64,000 bases of DNA from Sulfitobacter sp. S190 (GTDB taxonomy: Bacteria > Pseudomonadota > Alphaproteobacteria > Rhodobacterales > Rhodobacteraceae): contig NZ_CP081120.1 of assembly GCF_025141935.1 (NCBI RefSeq), positions 1,364,001 through 1,428,000 on the forward strand. Reading direction: 5' to 3'. Below, in pieces: positions 17,945-26,954 of this stretch; the first letter of the stretch is position 1, and each line of letters opens with the position of its first letter. The position numbers were made by a program, and so were the translations under genes. The notes beneath the pieces were generated by a model. It was not told the origin of the DNA, did not search any database, and worked only from the letters and a program-made list of their open reading frames with translations.

Positions 17945-18211
17945 CTAGCCCTTGGGCAGGCGCATCACTTGCTGGTTGCCATTGCGGCTCAACACCAGAC
18001 GGTCCTCGCCGATGGCCTCCACGGTGCCCCCGGCCACGCTATCGCCGACCTTGACCTTCTCTGTCTTGCCCGCGGGCAACATGATCAGGGCCTCGGGGGC
18101 GTTACTTGACCCGAAAATACCGATCAGCGCCGTCCGGTCCAGACGCGCCTGTTCGGTCGCCAGATCCTTGACCTTCGCAGGGGTCGGTGTGCCGTCTTCG
18201 CCAGTTGCCAT
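17945..18211 (-). CDS. Small conserved protein with PulC/PilP-like beta core
   Basis: An 88-residue protein. The core (ALIGIFGSSNAPEALIMLPAGKTEKVKVGDSV, then GGTVEAIGEDRLVLSRNGNQQVMRLP) has the pattern of the homology region found in GspC/PilP proteins of secretion and pilus systems, but it has no membrane anchor and no secretion genes nearby. The ATG at 18211 is preceded by GAGAGGA; the frame could open at 18295, but without such a site. I would describe it as a conserved hypothetical with that resemblance. Confidence 0.6.
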   Translation of the reverse strand: MATGEDGTPTPAKVKDLATEQARLDRTALIGIFGSSNAPEALIMLPAGKTEKVKVGDSVAGGTVEAIGEDRLVLSRNGNQQVMRLPKG

Positions 18212-18331
18212 AGTGTCCTCTCGGGGTCTTTCATTCACGTCGAATGAGGCACCTATGGGTGCGCTGCCCAAGGCGAAAGGGGGGTGCATATCCATCGGCA
18301 GAGGCTTGCCAACACGCTGGCAAAAACGCGC

Positions 18332-18727
18332 CTAGCGGTCGCGGCGGTGGTACGTGAACGTCAGCACAGCCAGATGTCCGATCGCCTGCGCGGGCAGGGG
18401 CGCTGTCAGGGATAACGCCAGCAACCTGTTGCCTTTAAACGTAAAATCATCGGGGTAGAGCTGGCGCACCGTGTCGGCAAGGTTGGTCTTGCAGTCCACG
18501 AACAGGTTGATGCGGTCCGGTGTCGCAGGGGCGTACGACATGCGCAACGTGCTGCCCTGGCGGGGCCTGCGCGGGCGCCACGCGGGCTGCCCCCACTTGA
18601 GAGATTCGTCCAGCGGCCCGACTTCGGCATCCCGCGCCGCGCGCAGGACAAGCGCACGCACCGCGGCGAACCGCGCGCGCGCGGTCCGGGGCCATTTGTC
18701 CACAATATCGGCAAAAGGATCGTCCAT
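18332..18727 (-). CDS. DUF1801 domain protein
   Basis: A 131-residue cytoplasmic protein with the DUF1801 pattern: ESLKWGQPAW, then a strand-rich segment INLFVDCKTNLADTV and a C-terminal LTFTYHRRDR. Members have an unknown function; one related protein in Bacillus acts as an iron chaperone, which cannot be transferred here. It stands alone, with 120 bases on its downstream side and purF on its upstream side. Confidence 0.72.
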   Translation of the reverse strand: MDDPFADIVDKWPRTARARFAAVRALVLRAARDAEVGPLDESLKWGQPAWRPRRPRQGSTLRMSYAPATPDRINLFVDCKTNLADTVRQLYPDDFTFKGNRLLALSLTAPLPAQAIGHLAVLTFTYHRRDR

Positions 18728-18769
18728 GCCGAGACCCTAGCACAGGCCGCGGACAATTTGTGTCAGCAG

Positions 18770-20278
18770 CTATTCGGCCGCGGTCTTCATCTTGAAGCCT
18801 TCCTCGACCTGATCGGCCGGGGTCACGGGGTATTCGCCGGAAAAACACGCATCGCAATACTGCGGGCAGGACTGGTCGCGCCCGTCTTTCTGCCCCACGG
18901 CGCGGTACAGCCCGTTGAGCGAAATAAACTTCAGACTGTCGACCCCCAGATGGTCGCGCATTTCTTCTTCGCTCATCGTGGCGGCCAACAGCTTTTCGCG
19001 CTGCGGTGTATCGACACCGTAAAAACACGGCCACGCAGTCGGCGGGGAGGCGATGCGGAAATGCACTTCTTTCGCGCCCGCATCCAGGATCATCTCCTTG
19101 ATCTTGCGGCTCGTGGTGCCACGCACAACACTGTCGTCGACCAGGATCACCCGCTTGCCCTTGATCAGCGCGCGGTTCACGTTCAGCTTCAGACGCACAC
19201 CCATGTTGCGGATCTGCTCGGTCGGCTCGATGAAGGTGCGGCCCATATACTGGTTGCGGATGATGCCCATCGCATAAGGAATCCCCGATTGCAGGCTGTA
19301 GCCGATGGCCGCGGGCGTACCGGAATCGGGCACCGGACAGACCAGATCGGCCTCCACCGGGTTTTCCTTGGCCAGTTCCCGGCCGATCGCCTCGCGGGTC
19401 TCATAGACAGAGCGTCCGCCCAGAATGCTGTCGGGCCGCGAGAAATACACATGTTCGAAAATGCAGAACTTCGACGGCTGTGGCCGGAAGGGGAAATGCG
19501 ATTCGACCCCTTTCTCGGTGATCACGACCATCTCTCCGGGGGCGATCTCGCGTACGAATTCGGCACCGATGATGTCGAGCGCACAGGTCTCGGAACTCAG
19601 CGCCCAGCCATCGCCGATCTTGCCCAGCACCAGCGGGCGCACGCCCAGCGGGTCGCGCACACCGATCAGCTTGGTACGGGTCATCGCGACGACAGAAAAC
19701 GCGCCCTCGACCCGGCGCAGCGCGTCTTCCATCCGCTCGGGGATGGTCCGCTGCAGGGACCGCGCCATCAGGTGAATGATGCATTCGCTGTCCGAAGACG
19801 ACTGGAAAATCGACCCGCGTTCGATCAATTCACGGCGCAGGGCATTGGCATTGGTGATGTTGCCGTTATGCGCAATTGCCGCGCCACCCATTGCAAACTC
19901 ACCGAAAAACGGCTGCACATCGCGGATCGCGGTCTGTCCCTTGGAGCCGGCAGTGGAATAACGCACATGCCCGATGGCCAACTGGCCGGGCAGATGTTTC
20001 ATCACATCCTGACTGGTGAAATTGTCGCGGACATAGCCGAAACGGCGGGCCGACTGGAAATTCGCCTCCGCATCATAGCTGACGATCCCGCCCGCTTCCT
20101 GGCCGCGGTGCTGCAGCGCGTGCAACCCCAATGCGACGAAATTGGAGGCATCGGCCACCCCGACAACGCCGAAGACGCCGCATTCTTCCTTCAGCTTGTC
20201 GCCATCCCCACCGTCGGTCAGGTAGGTGGTGTCGAACGGATTGGCGGGGGGCATGATCTTGGACGTGCTGTGGGACAA
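18770..20278 (-). CDS. purF: Amidophosphoribosyltransferase
   Basis: First committed step of purine synthesis: glutamine plus PRPP gives phosphoribosylamine. The 502-residue protein has a 32-residue propeptide before the catalytic cysteine (EECGVFGVVG, Cys33), the glutaminase domain (HALQHRGQEAGGI, HNGNITNA) and the PRPP motif VILVDDSVVRGTTS. The start is TTG at 20278, six bases after AGGAG; an internal ATG eight codons later has no ribosome site. It is preceded by a histidine kinase and cvpA, so the enteric cvpA-purF neighbourhood is kept but interrupted. Confidence 0.96.
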   Translation of the reverse strand: MSHSTSKIMPPANPFDTTYLTDGGDGDKLKEECGVFGVVGVADASNFVALGLHALQHRGQEAGGIVSYDAEANFQSARRFGYVRDNFTSQDVMKHLPGQLAIGHVRYSTAGSKGQTAIRDVQPFFGEFAMGGAAIAHNGNITNANALRRELIERGSIFQSSSDSECIIHLMARSLQRTIPERMEDALRRVEGAFSVVAMTRTKLIGVRDPLGVRPLVLGKIGDGWALSSETCALDIIGAEFVREIAPGEMVVITEKGVESHFPFRPQPSKFCIFEHVYFSRPDSILGGRSVYETREAIGRELAKENPVEADLVCPVPDSGTPAAIGYSLQSGIPYAMGIIRNQYMGRTFIEPTEQIRNMGVRLKLNVNRALIKGKRVILVDDSVVRGTTSRKIKEMILDAGAKEVHFRIASPPTAWPCFYGVDTPQREKLLAATMSEEEMRDHLGVDSLKFISLNGLYRAVGQKDGRDQSCPQYCDACFSGEYPVTPADQVEEGFKMKTAAE

Positions 20279-20364
20279 GGGAGGCTCCTGCGCGGACGTA
20301 TCAATGCAGGCTTATTACGGGCAATCCGGCACAGTGTCACCCCACCGATTGTCGCATCGCACGC

Positions 20365-21489
20365 TCATTTTATGAGCGGCGTGCTCACAGGCAGAATTGC
20401 GGGCCGCACGGGGGCAGGGGCCGCGGCCATTGGCAACTGCGACGCGTCCGTGTGACCGGGCAGGCAAAAGCAGACGGAACTGCCCGCACGGTCGGAATTG
20501 TTGAACACGCGGATGCTGCCGCCCCGCGCGAGGATCAGCCGCCTGATCCCCAACAGCCCATAGCCGCTGTCGACCCGAAAATCGCCGGTCTGCAGGAAGA
20601 CCGAACCGGGGTTGTCGAACCCCTTGCCGTTGTCGCCCACGGTAAATTCGATAAAGCCACCTTCGAGACACCGCGCACGGCAGGTCAGCTGCATCCGCTC
20701 GCGCCCGCCGTATTTCAGCGCGTTGTCGATCAGGTTGCGGAGCACGATCTGTACCGCGTTCTTGTCGCCGGTGACGGTCGCGTCATCGCAGATCATCTTG
20801 TGGATCGATTGCGGGTCAAGCGCGCCCATGATGTTGCGCACCAGCTGTGCCAGCTCGAAGGTCTGGTCCTCTGCGACGGCCCCCACCGCGCTGGCATGCG
20901 ACAGCACATCCGAAATCAGCGCCATCGATTTTTCCGACGTTTCGGCCAGCATTTCGATCAGCTCCAGCTTGCCATCGCCGCGGTCCTCGAAATCCTCGCG
21001 CAGCATTTCCGACAGCATGGCGACATTGCGCATCGGCGTGCGCAAATCGTGCGCGGCCATGGTGACAAACTGCTCCACCTCGTCGCCGATACTGCGCAGC
21101 TTGGCCTGCGCGTTGGCCGCCGCCCATTCCGCCGATACGTCCTTGGCGCTGCCGATCAACCGGATGACCTCGCCCTCGGGGGTCATCTGGGGTGCAAGCG
21201 TGGTGCGCACGATGCGTGTCTCGTCGCCGAAGGGCAGCTTAAATTCATAGCTGCGCCGCGTGCGCGTACGGATCGTTTCCAGCTGCTCGCGGTAGGCGGC
21301 GGCCCCGTATTCCGCGCCAAAAGCCTCGATCGTCGTGCGGCCCACGAAATCCGACAGCGGCCGGCCAAGCCGCGCCAGTGCGGCGGCGTTATAGGTGCCA
21401 TAGACGGGCACAGCACCTTCCAGAACGTCCAGCACAAAGATCGGGGTCGGCACGCAATCAAGCAGTTGGTATAGATCTTCGATGGCCAT
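20365..21489 (-). CDS. PAS-domain sensor histidine kinase, soluble
   Basis: A 374-residue kinase with no membrane segment. A PAS fold covers residues 8-125 (PTPIFVLDVL, then RTTLAPQMTPEGEVIRLIGSAKDVS). The HisKA dimerisation helix carries the phospho-accepting His147 in AAHDLRTPM, and the ATPase domain has the N-box NLIDNALKYG (252-261) and G-box-like GYGLLGI. No response regulator is adjacent, so this is an orphan kinase. It sits between cvpA and purF on the same strand. The signal is unknown; the PAS suggests a small molecule or redox cue (inference). Confidence 0.88.
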   Translation of the reverse strand: MAIEDLYQLLDCVPTPIFVLDVLEGAVPVYGTYNAAALARLGRPLSDFVGRTTIEAFGAEYGAAAYREQLETIRTRTRRSYEFKLPFGDETRIVRTTLAPQMTPEGEVIRLIGSAKDVSAEWAAANAQAKLRSIGDEVEQFVTMAAHDLRTPMRNVAMLSEMLREDFEDRGDGKLELIEMLAETSEKSMALISDVLSHASAVGAVAEDQTFELAQLVRNIMGALDPQSIHKMICDDATVTGDKNAVQIVLRNLIDNALKYGGRERMQLTCRARCLEGGFIEFTVGDNGKGFDNPGSVFLQTGDFRVDSGYGLLGIRRLILARGGSIRVFNNSDRAGSSVCFCLPGHTDASQLPMAAAPAPVRPAILPVSTPLIK

Positions 21490-21568
21490 GGCAGTTCCTT
21501 TGTCCCGTCATCCGGGGGGAATACACCATCACCTTTAACGCAACCCTAAGTCACGCCGTGATCCGCGA

Positions 21569-22126
21569 TTATTGCGCCGTGCAGGAGGCCACCAGTTCTT
21601 CGTATTTGGTGGTGATCCACCCCAGCGCCTGATCCGGGTCCTGATTCTGGATGTCATCGGTAAACCGTCCGAACACCTGCGCAGAGCGGCTGTCATCGAC
21701 CATTGTGATCTGCTGGTTGCTGATCACTGTGGAATAGACAAAGAACGCGATGGCCACCAACAGGATGCCGCGCGCCACGCCAAAGATGAACCCGAGCGCC
21801 TGATCGAACCCGCCCAGAACCGACCGCTGCACCAGCGACGAAAACAGCGGGGTGAAAAGCGATACGATCACCAGCGTGATGGCCAGAACGATGGTAAAGG
21901 CCCCGATGATCGACAATTCGCAACTGTCGGCAAGGAATTCGCCCACCACCGGCAATTCGCGCACCAGCGGTTCCACCTGCGGGGCAAACAGATAGGCCAG
22001 CACCGCCGCCGCGATCCAGCCGACGATCGCCATCAGTTCGCGCACGAATCCGCGCCCGTATGCCAGCAAGGCAGACATCACGATGACCAGCGCCACCACC
22101 CCATCAATGACGGTAAAACCTTCCAT
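21569..22126 (-). CDS. cvpA: CvpA family membrane protein
   Basis: A 185-residue inner-membrane protein with four hydrophobic segments: FTVIDGVVALVIVMSALLAYGRG, AIVGWIAAAVLAYLFA, IIGAFTIVLAITLVIV, and FGVARGILLVAIAFFVYST. The GFDQALGFIFGVARG segment is typical of CvpA, a protein linked to colicin V export and envelope function in Escherichia coli. It lies 25 bases after radA on the same strand and upstream of the kinase and purF. Confidence 0.92.
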   Translation of the reverse strand: MEGFTVIDGVVALVIVMSALLAYGRGFVRELMAIVGWIAAAVLAYLFAPQVEPLVRELPVVGEFLADSCELSIIGAFTIVLAITLVIVSLFTPLFSSLVQRSVLGGFDQALGFIFGVARGILLVAIAFFVYSTVISNQQITMVDDSRSAQVFGRFTDDIQNQDPDQALGWITTKYEELVASCTAQ

Positions 22127-22151
22127 GCCTCAGCCTTTCTGTGCGCAGGTG

Positions 22152-23519
22152 TCAGCCCGCTCCGAATATTTCGCCGACGAAACCGGTCAGATCGGCCATG
22201 GGGCGCGATGTGATGCCGTTGACCTCGACGGCCTTGCCGCCCTTGGGGGCGATTGCGCTGGTAAAACCAAGTTTTTGCGCCTCTTTCAACCTGTTTTCGG
22301 TCTGGGTGGCGGGGCGCAGCGCACCCGACAGGCTAAGTTCCCCGAAAACAACGGTTTCGGCGGGCAGGGCGGCATCCTCGCGTGCACTCAGCAGGGCCGC
22401 GGCCACTGCCAGATCGGCAGCTGGTTCGGAGATCTTCATCCCGCCCGCGACATTCAGATAGACATCCAGCCCCGCAAACGGAATGCCACAGCGCGCCTCC
22501 AGCACGGCAAGGATCATTGCCAGTCGCCCGCCGTCCCAGCCCACGACCGTACGGCGCGGCTGGCTGTGCGGCGACGGCGCCACCAGCGCCTGTATCTCGA
22601 CCAAAACGGGTCGCGTGCCCTCGACACCGGCAAACACGACCGATCCGGGGCTTGGCTGGCCGCGTTCGGACAGAAACAGGGCCGACGGGTTCAGCACTTC
22701 GGACAATCCGCGGCCCGTCATCTCGAACACACCGATCTCGTCGGCAGGGCCAAACCGGTTCTTGACCGACCGCAGGATGCGGAACGGATGGCCCCGCTCG
22801 CCCTCGAAATAAAGCACGGTATCGACCATATGCTCGACCACGCGAGGGCCCGCGATCTGGCCCTCCTTGGTGACGTGGCCCACCAGAATGACCGAGGTGC
22901 CGGTGCGTTTGGCAAAGTTGGTCAACTCATGGCTGGCAGCGCGGACCTGGCTGACCGATCCCGGCGCGCTGTCGACATTGTCGGCCCACATGGTCTGGAT
23001 CGAATCGATGATCGCCAGCTGCGGGCGCTCCTTGTCCAGCGTGGTCAGGATGTCGCGCAGATTGGTTTCGGCCCCCAGCTTCACCTGCGCCTGCGTCAGC
23101 CCCAGCCGCTGTGCGCGCATCCGCACCTGCGCCGATGCTTCCTCGCCCGAGATATAGACGACATGCAGACCCTTGTTGGCAAAAGCCGCCGCGGCCTGCA
23201 GCAACAGTGTCGATTTGCCGATGCCGGGATCGCCGCCCACCAGCGTGGCGGAGGCCGCCACCAGACCACCGCCCAGCACACGGTCCAGTTCGCCCAACCC
23301 CGACATGGTGCGCGGCGGCGGGGCCTCTTCGGTGGCCAGATCCATCAACGCCATCGCACTGCCCCGCGTGGCGCCGAGCGATTTCGAAGGCGGACCGGCG
23401 CTCAGCGCCTTGTCTTCGGAAATGGTGTTCCATTCGCCGCAATTGTCGCAGCGGCCCGACCACTTGGGATAGCGGGCAGCGCAGTTGGAACATGAAAATG
23501 TGGTGGTTGCTTTGGCCAT
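22152..23519 (-). CDS. radA: DNA repair protein RadA
   Basis: RecA-related branch-migration ATPase of recombination. In 455 residues it shows an N-terminal C4 zinc finger (Cys10, Cys13, Cys24, Cys27), Walker A GGDPGIGKST at 95-104, the RadA-specific KNRFG at 253-257, and a Lon-like C-terminal domain (LDVYLNVAGGMKISEPAADLAVAAAL region). It is upstream of cvpA on the same strand. Confidence 0.97.
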   Translation of the reverse strand: MAKATTTFSCSNCAARYPKWSGRCDNCGEWNTISEDKALSAGPPSKSLGATRGSAMALMDLATEEAPPPRTMSGLGELDRVLGGGLVAASATLVGGDPGIGKSTLLLQAAAAFANKGLHVVYISGEEASAQVRMRAQRLGLTQAQVKLGAETNLRDILTTLDKERPQLAIIDSIQTMWADNVDSAPGSVSQVRAASHELTNFAKRTGTSVILVGHVTKEGQIAGPRVVEHMVDTVLYFEGERGHPFRILRSVKNRFGPADEIGVFEMTGRGLSEVLNPSALFLSERGQPSPGSVVFAGVEGTRPVLVEIQALVAPSPHSQPRRTVVGWDGGRLAMILAVLEARCGIPFAGLDVYLNVAGGMKISEPAADLAVAAALLSAREDAALPAETVVFGELSLSGALRPATQTENRLKEAQKLGFTSAIAPKGGKAVEVNGITSRPMADLTGFVGEIFGAG

Positions 23520-23564
23520 GACGCTATGTGCCGTGGCGCGCGCGGATCGTCAAAGGAAAAGCCG

Positions 23565-24371
23565 TTACTCGGCGGCCTTCGGGGGCATTTCGATCAGCGT
23601 ATTGTCGAGCGCGGCGCTGTCGATCGGGGTGATCTGCGCACTGGGGCGGCTCACGGTCGTCTCGCGGCCCAACTCCGGCATGATTTCATCCAGCTCGTCC
23701 GAAAGCCGCTGCAACTGCGCCGCCGCGACACTTTCCTCAAGCTCCACCTCATGCGACCAGTGCTTCAACTCGGTCGAAATCGCCTTGGCCTGATCCAGCC
23801 GCTCGTTGAACAGGTTCACCTCTTCCTGCCGCTGGGACAGGAAATCGCGGGCGCGCTTGATCTTGTCGTCCGAATAAACCTCCGCCAACTCGCGGCTGAC
23901 ATGGCTCATCTGGGCGGCCATCTCCAGAAGCGCGGGCTCAAGCGTGCTGAGATCGGGGTGATCGCGCAGATAGGCCAGACGCTCGCGCACCGCGTCGAAT
24001 TCCGAGCTCAACTTGAACGTACGGCCCCGATCGGCGGCATGTACCATGCCGTAGGCGCGCGCGACGTCCTCCATCGACACCGAAAACTGGCGGTGCGAAT
24101 TTTCCAGCTGCATGATGCGGGTATTGGCGGGCAGAAAGAAACAGATCGCCGCGGACAGCACGGTCGCACCGACCTGCGCATAAATGCCTGCGTTCTCGAT
24201 GGGCGCGCCGCCGAACATCAGCGTCAGCTCCACCCAGGGCCAGTATCCCAGCGCGGCCATGATCGTCGCAGTCGTCAGTCCTGCGGCGCAGGCGGCAAAG
24301 AACAAAAGCGCCGCGCGCTGCATCAAATACTGAAAGAAAAAGCCGAACGCTCTGAGCTGTTGCATGTTCAT
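23565..24371 (-). CDS. Conserved membrane-anchored coiled-coil protein (Rhodobacterales type)
   Basis: A 268-residue protein of unknown function. Two hydrophobic segments near the N-terminus (LLFFAACAAGLTTATIMAAL; GATVLSAAICFFLPANTRI) are followed by a long helical, probably coiled-coil region of about 150 residues rich in Glu/Arg/Gln, ending in a flexible tail. Homologues in this order are sometimes labelled DNA repair protein, but no repair motif is visible. The ATG at 24371 is preferred to the TTG two codons upstream. It is upstream of radA on the same strand with a 45-base gap. Confidence 0.65.
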   Translation of the reverse strand: MNMQQLRAFGFFFQYLMQRAALLFFAACAAGLTTATIMAALGYWPWVELTLMFGGAPIENAGIYAQVGATVLSAAICFFLPANTRIMQLENSHRQFSVSMEDVARAYGMVHAADRGRTFKLSSEFDAVRERLAYLRDHPDLSTLEPALLEMAAQMSHVSRELAEVYSDDKIKRARDFLSQRQEEVNLFNERLDQAKAISTELKHWSHEVELEESVAAAQLQRLSDELDEIMPELGRETTVSRPSAQITPIDSAALDNTLIEMPPKAAE

Positions 24372-24488
24372 CCCCAAGTTGCGCCATCGGCGGTATCATG
24401 CCGACAACGCGCCAACAGATGGTAAAGTTCCGCTTATGTGCTGCAAAGGAAAAATTAACCACTTTTTCCCATCTTCACCAAATATTGT

Positions 24489-24956
24489 TTACCTTTGGTC
24501 ACTTATCCCGCGATCAACTTGGGATTGTTGACCCAGAACACTAATCATCAGGGATGCAAGGATACAGAAGGTGAACAGGTACAGGCCCCACGCCACCTCG
24601 ATCCGCCCGACATCGATTCCCTTGGTGAGGGTGATATAAAGCGCGATGAGAAAGATATCGGCCATGGCGAGCTTGCCCAGAAGTGCCAGCGCCGGTTTGA
24701 TCCGCGGGCCGAGCAGACCAAAATGCACCAGCGCCAGTCCGATGGTTTTGAGATAGGGCGCGACGAGCGCGAAGACCGTCACCACCAGCGCCAGAAACAC
24801 ATCGCTTTGCCACAGCGATTGCAGCCCCGTCATCACCGAAATTTCCGACAGACCGAACAGCGGCAACAGACCTGCGCGCATCAGGGGGGCAAACCACGCC
24901 ACCGGATACAGCACCAGCAGCGACAGGTTCACCCAGCGGGCAATCACGCCCGCCAT
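24489..24956 (-). CDS. Paraquat-inducible protein A-like membrane protein
   Basis: A 155-residue inner-membrane protein with four hydrophobic segments, including the family segments [18 protein letters not shown] and [17 protein letters not shown]. It corresponds to one PqiA module; PqiA works with PqiB/PqiC in lipid transport between membranes in Escherichia coli, but no PqiB is present here, so the partner is unknown. It overlaps the 3' end of alr by 13 bases and is therefore co-translated with it. Confidence 0.85.
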   Translation of the reverse strand: MAGVIARWVNLSLLVLYPVAWFAPLMRAGLLPLFGLSEISVMTGLQSLWQSDVFLALVVTVFALVAPYLKTIGLALVHFGLLGPRIKPALALLGKLAMADIFLIALYITLTKGIDVGRIEVAWGLYLFTFCILASLMISVLGQQSQVDRGISDQR

Positions 24957-25978
24957 ACCCGCTTGTACCGATGGCCAAGGCTGGTCAGCACCTCGTACCC
25001 GATGGTGCCCGCAAAACCGGCAACCGTATCAACCGACTGGTGCATGCCCAGCAGCTGCAAATGCTCCGGCGTGTCGTTGAGGTCGGTAACATCTGCGGTG
25101 ATCAGATCCATCGACACGCGGCCGATCACCGGCACCTTGGTATCGCCGTGGGTCAACCACGCCTGCGGTCCCATCGCGCGGATCAATCCGTCTGCATATC
25201 CGGCGGCGATTGTCGCGACACGGCTGGGGCGGCGCGCGGTCCAGCTGTTGCCGTAACCTACGGTTTCGCCCGGCTGCACATCGCGGATCTGGATCACCGG
25301 AATGTCCAGCGTCACCACCGGTGTGGCATCGATAAATGGCAACCCGCCATAAAGCCCGATGCCCGGCCGCACCATGTCATAGGCAAATTCCGGCCCCAGC
25401 AGCGTGCCCCCCGTCGCCGACAGCGACCGCGGGACATCAAGCCCTTCGGTCATGTCGTCAAACGCGCGGCGCTGGCGGTCGTTCATCTCGTGGGAGGGAT
25501 CGTCCGCGCAGGCCAGATGGGACATCAGAACCGTGGGGCCCTGTGCCAGCGCAATCTCGCGCAGGGCGGACCACTCGTTGGGCTGCATGCCCAACCGGTT
25601 CATGCCGCTGTTCAGCTGGATGCCGAAGGGATGGCCCGGCAGCGCCTCCACGTGGCGCAGCATCTGGTCCACCGAATTGATCAGCGGTGTCAGACGCGCA
25701 TCGCGCAGCGTGTCTGCATCGCCCGCCATATGCCCCGAGAACACCGAAATCTGCGGCCCGGGCCCGATGGCATGGCGCAAACGCGCCCCTTCTTCGGCCA
25801 CCGCCACAAAGAACTGTCGCGCGCCCGCGGCGGCCAGCCGCGTACCCACCTTCGCCGCGTCCAGCCCATAGCCGTCGGCCTTGACCACGGCACCCGTCTC
25901 TACTTGCGCAATTTTTCCAAGCGCGCGCCAGTTGGCGACAATGGCATTCAAATCGATGGTCAGAACAGCGGTACTCAT
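24944..25978 (-). CDS. alr: Alanine racemase
   Basis: PLP enzyme making D-alanine for peptidoglycan. In 344 residues the PLP lysine is Lys33 in [10 protein letters not shown], the barrel has NSGMNRLGM, and the C-terminal domain carries the catalytic-tyrosine region ([15 protein letters not shown]) and GRVSMDLI. The start ATG is at 25978. Downstream the gene overlaps the PqiA-like frame by 13 bases. Position near dnaB and radA is a common alphaproteobacterial arrangement. Confidence 0.96.
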   Translation of the reverse strand: MSTAVLTIDLNAIVANWRALGKIAQVETGAVVKADGYGLDAAKVGTRLAAAGARQFFVAVAEEGARLRHAIGPGPQISVFSGHMAGDADTLRDARLTPLINSVDQMLRHVEALPGHPFGIQLNSGMNRLGMQPNEWSALREIALAQGPTVLMSHLACADDPSHEMNDRQRRAFDDMTEGLDVPRSLSATGGTLLGPEFAYDMVRPGIGLYGGLPFIDATPVVTLDIPVIQIRDVQPGETVGYGNSWTARRPSRVATIAAGYADGLIRAMGPQAWLTHGDTKVPVIGRVSMDLITADVTDLNDTPEHLQLLGMHQSVDTVAGFAGTIGYEVLTSLGHRYKRVWRA

Positions 25979-26033
25979 GGCACGGGTTTTGACACGAACG
26001 CGCGGCAGGTCAAGCGCGGCTTGCAGCGTTCAG

Positions 26034-26822
26034 CTACGGAATGTCGAAAAAGCTGCGGTTTTGCTGCCACATCTTCTCGCCCACCTGACAATCGTAGGGG
26101 GCAGGCGCCTGCGCCCGCCAGACCTGCTGGGCGGCAGCCAACCCCGCGATCTCGAGCACCAGCTTGCGGGTCACCGCCGCCGGAAAGGCATCCCAGCGGG
26201 TCACCGGAATGACAAAGGCACCCGGCCCCCCGATCACGCAGGCGGCGTAGAACGCATCCAGATCGGGTATGCCCCATATCTCCGACAGCGCATCCTGCGT
26301 CATCAGGGGCAATCCGTTGATGGTGATGCCCTGTGCGACGACCTCGTCGCGGGCGGCGCGCACGGGCGGTCCCATGTTGTTGGGGCCATCGCCCGACACG
26401 TCAATGACGCGGCGCAAGCCCTCGAACCCGTTCGTTTCAATGCTTTGGGCCGCAAAACGCAGGGCCGATGAAATCGACGTCCGGCGCAGGCTGTCGTCGT
26501 AATGCGCGGTGATACGGCTGGCAACGTCGCGGGCCCCCTCGGGCGATGACACCTCGGTCCACGGCACGATCACCCGCTGGCTGTCGCTGCCCGCCCACTC
26601 GATATAGGTCAGCGCGATCCGGCCGAGCAAACCGCCCTCTATCGCCTCGGCCACGGCGGTGCTGGTCAGCGCCTCCGCATAGCCGCGCCGCTGCAACTCC
26701 AGCTCCGCGGGCGACATCGACCGCGACACATCCACCGCCAGAACCAGCTCCAGATCAACCTCGCGGGCCCGCGCGGGCAGGGCCGCCAGCACCGTCAGAA
26801 CAAGGAACATGATCACACGCAT
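26034..26822 (-). CDS. Secreted DUF1194 von Willebrand A-like protein
   Basis: A 262-residue exported protein with a signal peptide (MRVIMFLVLTVLAALPARA). The vWA-type fold has the MIDAS motif DVSRSM at residues 31-36 and later DVSGDGPNNMG. DUF1194 proteins are of unknown function and periplasmic. The ATG at 26822 is chosen because it gives the signal peptide; a frame from 26858 adds 12 unlikely residues. It is divergent from the secreted hydrolase gene. Confidence 0.85.
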   Translation of the reverse strand: MRVIMFLVLTVLAALPARAREVDLELVLAVDVSRSMSPAELELQRRGYAEALTSTAVAEAIEGGLLGRIALTYIEWAGSDSQRVIVPWTEVSSPEGARDVASRITAHYDDSLRRTSISSALRFAAQSIETNGFEGLRRVIDVSGDGPNNMGPPVRAARDEVVAQGITINGLPLMTQDALSEIWGIPDLDAFYAACVIGGPGAFVIPVTRWDAFPAAVTRKLVLEIAGLAAAQQVWRAQAPAPYDCQVGEKMWQQNRSFFDIP

Positions 26823-26954
26823 GGTGCCAGCATGGCGTGCATCGCGCGGCCCGTCCAATCACAAAACGCCGCAGGGGGTACCGCTACGTCATGGAAAGGT
26901 AACTTGTGGTTGTGGCTGCGACCCGTACACTCCCGGTATCCAGAGGAGGACCCC

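Noticed and set aside
18770..20254. purF starting at the internal ATG
   Set aside because: No Shine-Dalgarno sequence precedes it, while the TTG at 20278 has AGGAG at good spacing.
23565..24371. Naming the coiled-coil membrane protein a DNA repair protein
   Set aside because: Only its position next to radA suggests it; there are two membrane segments and no repair domain.
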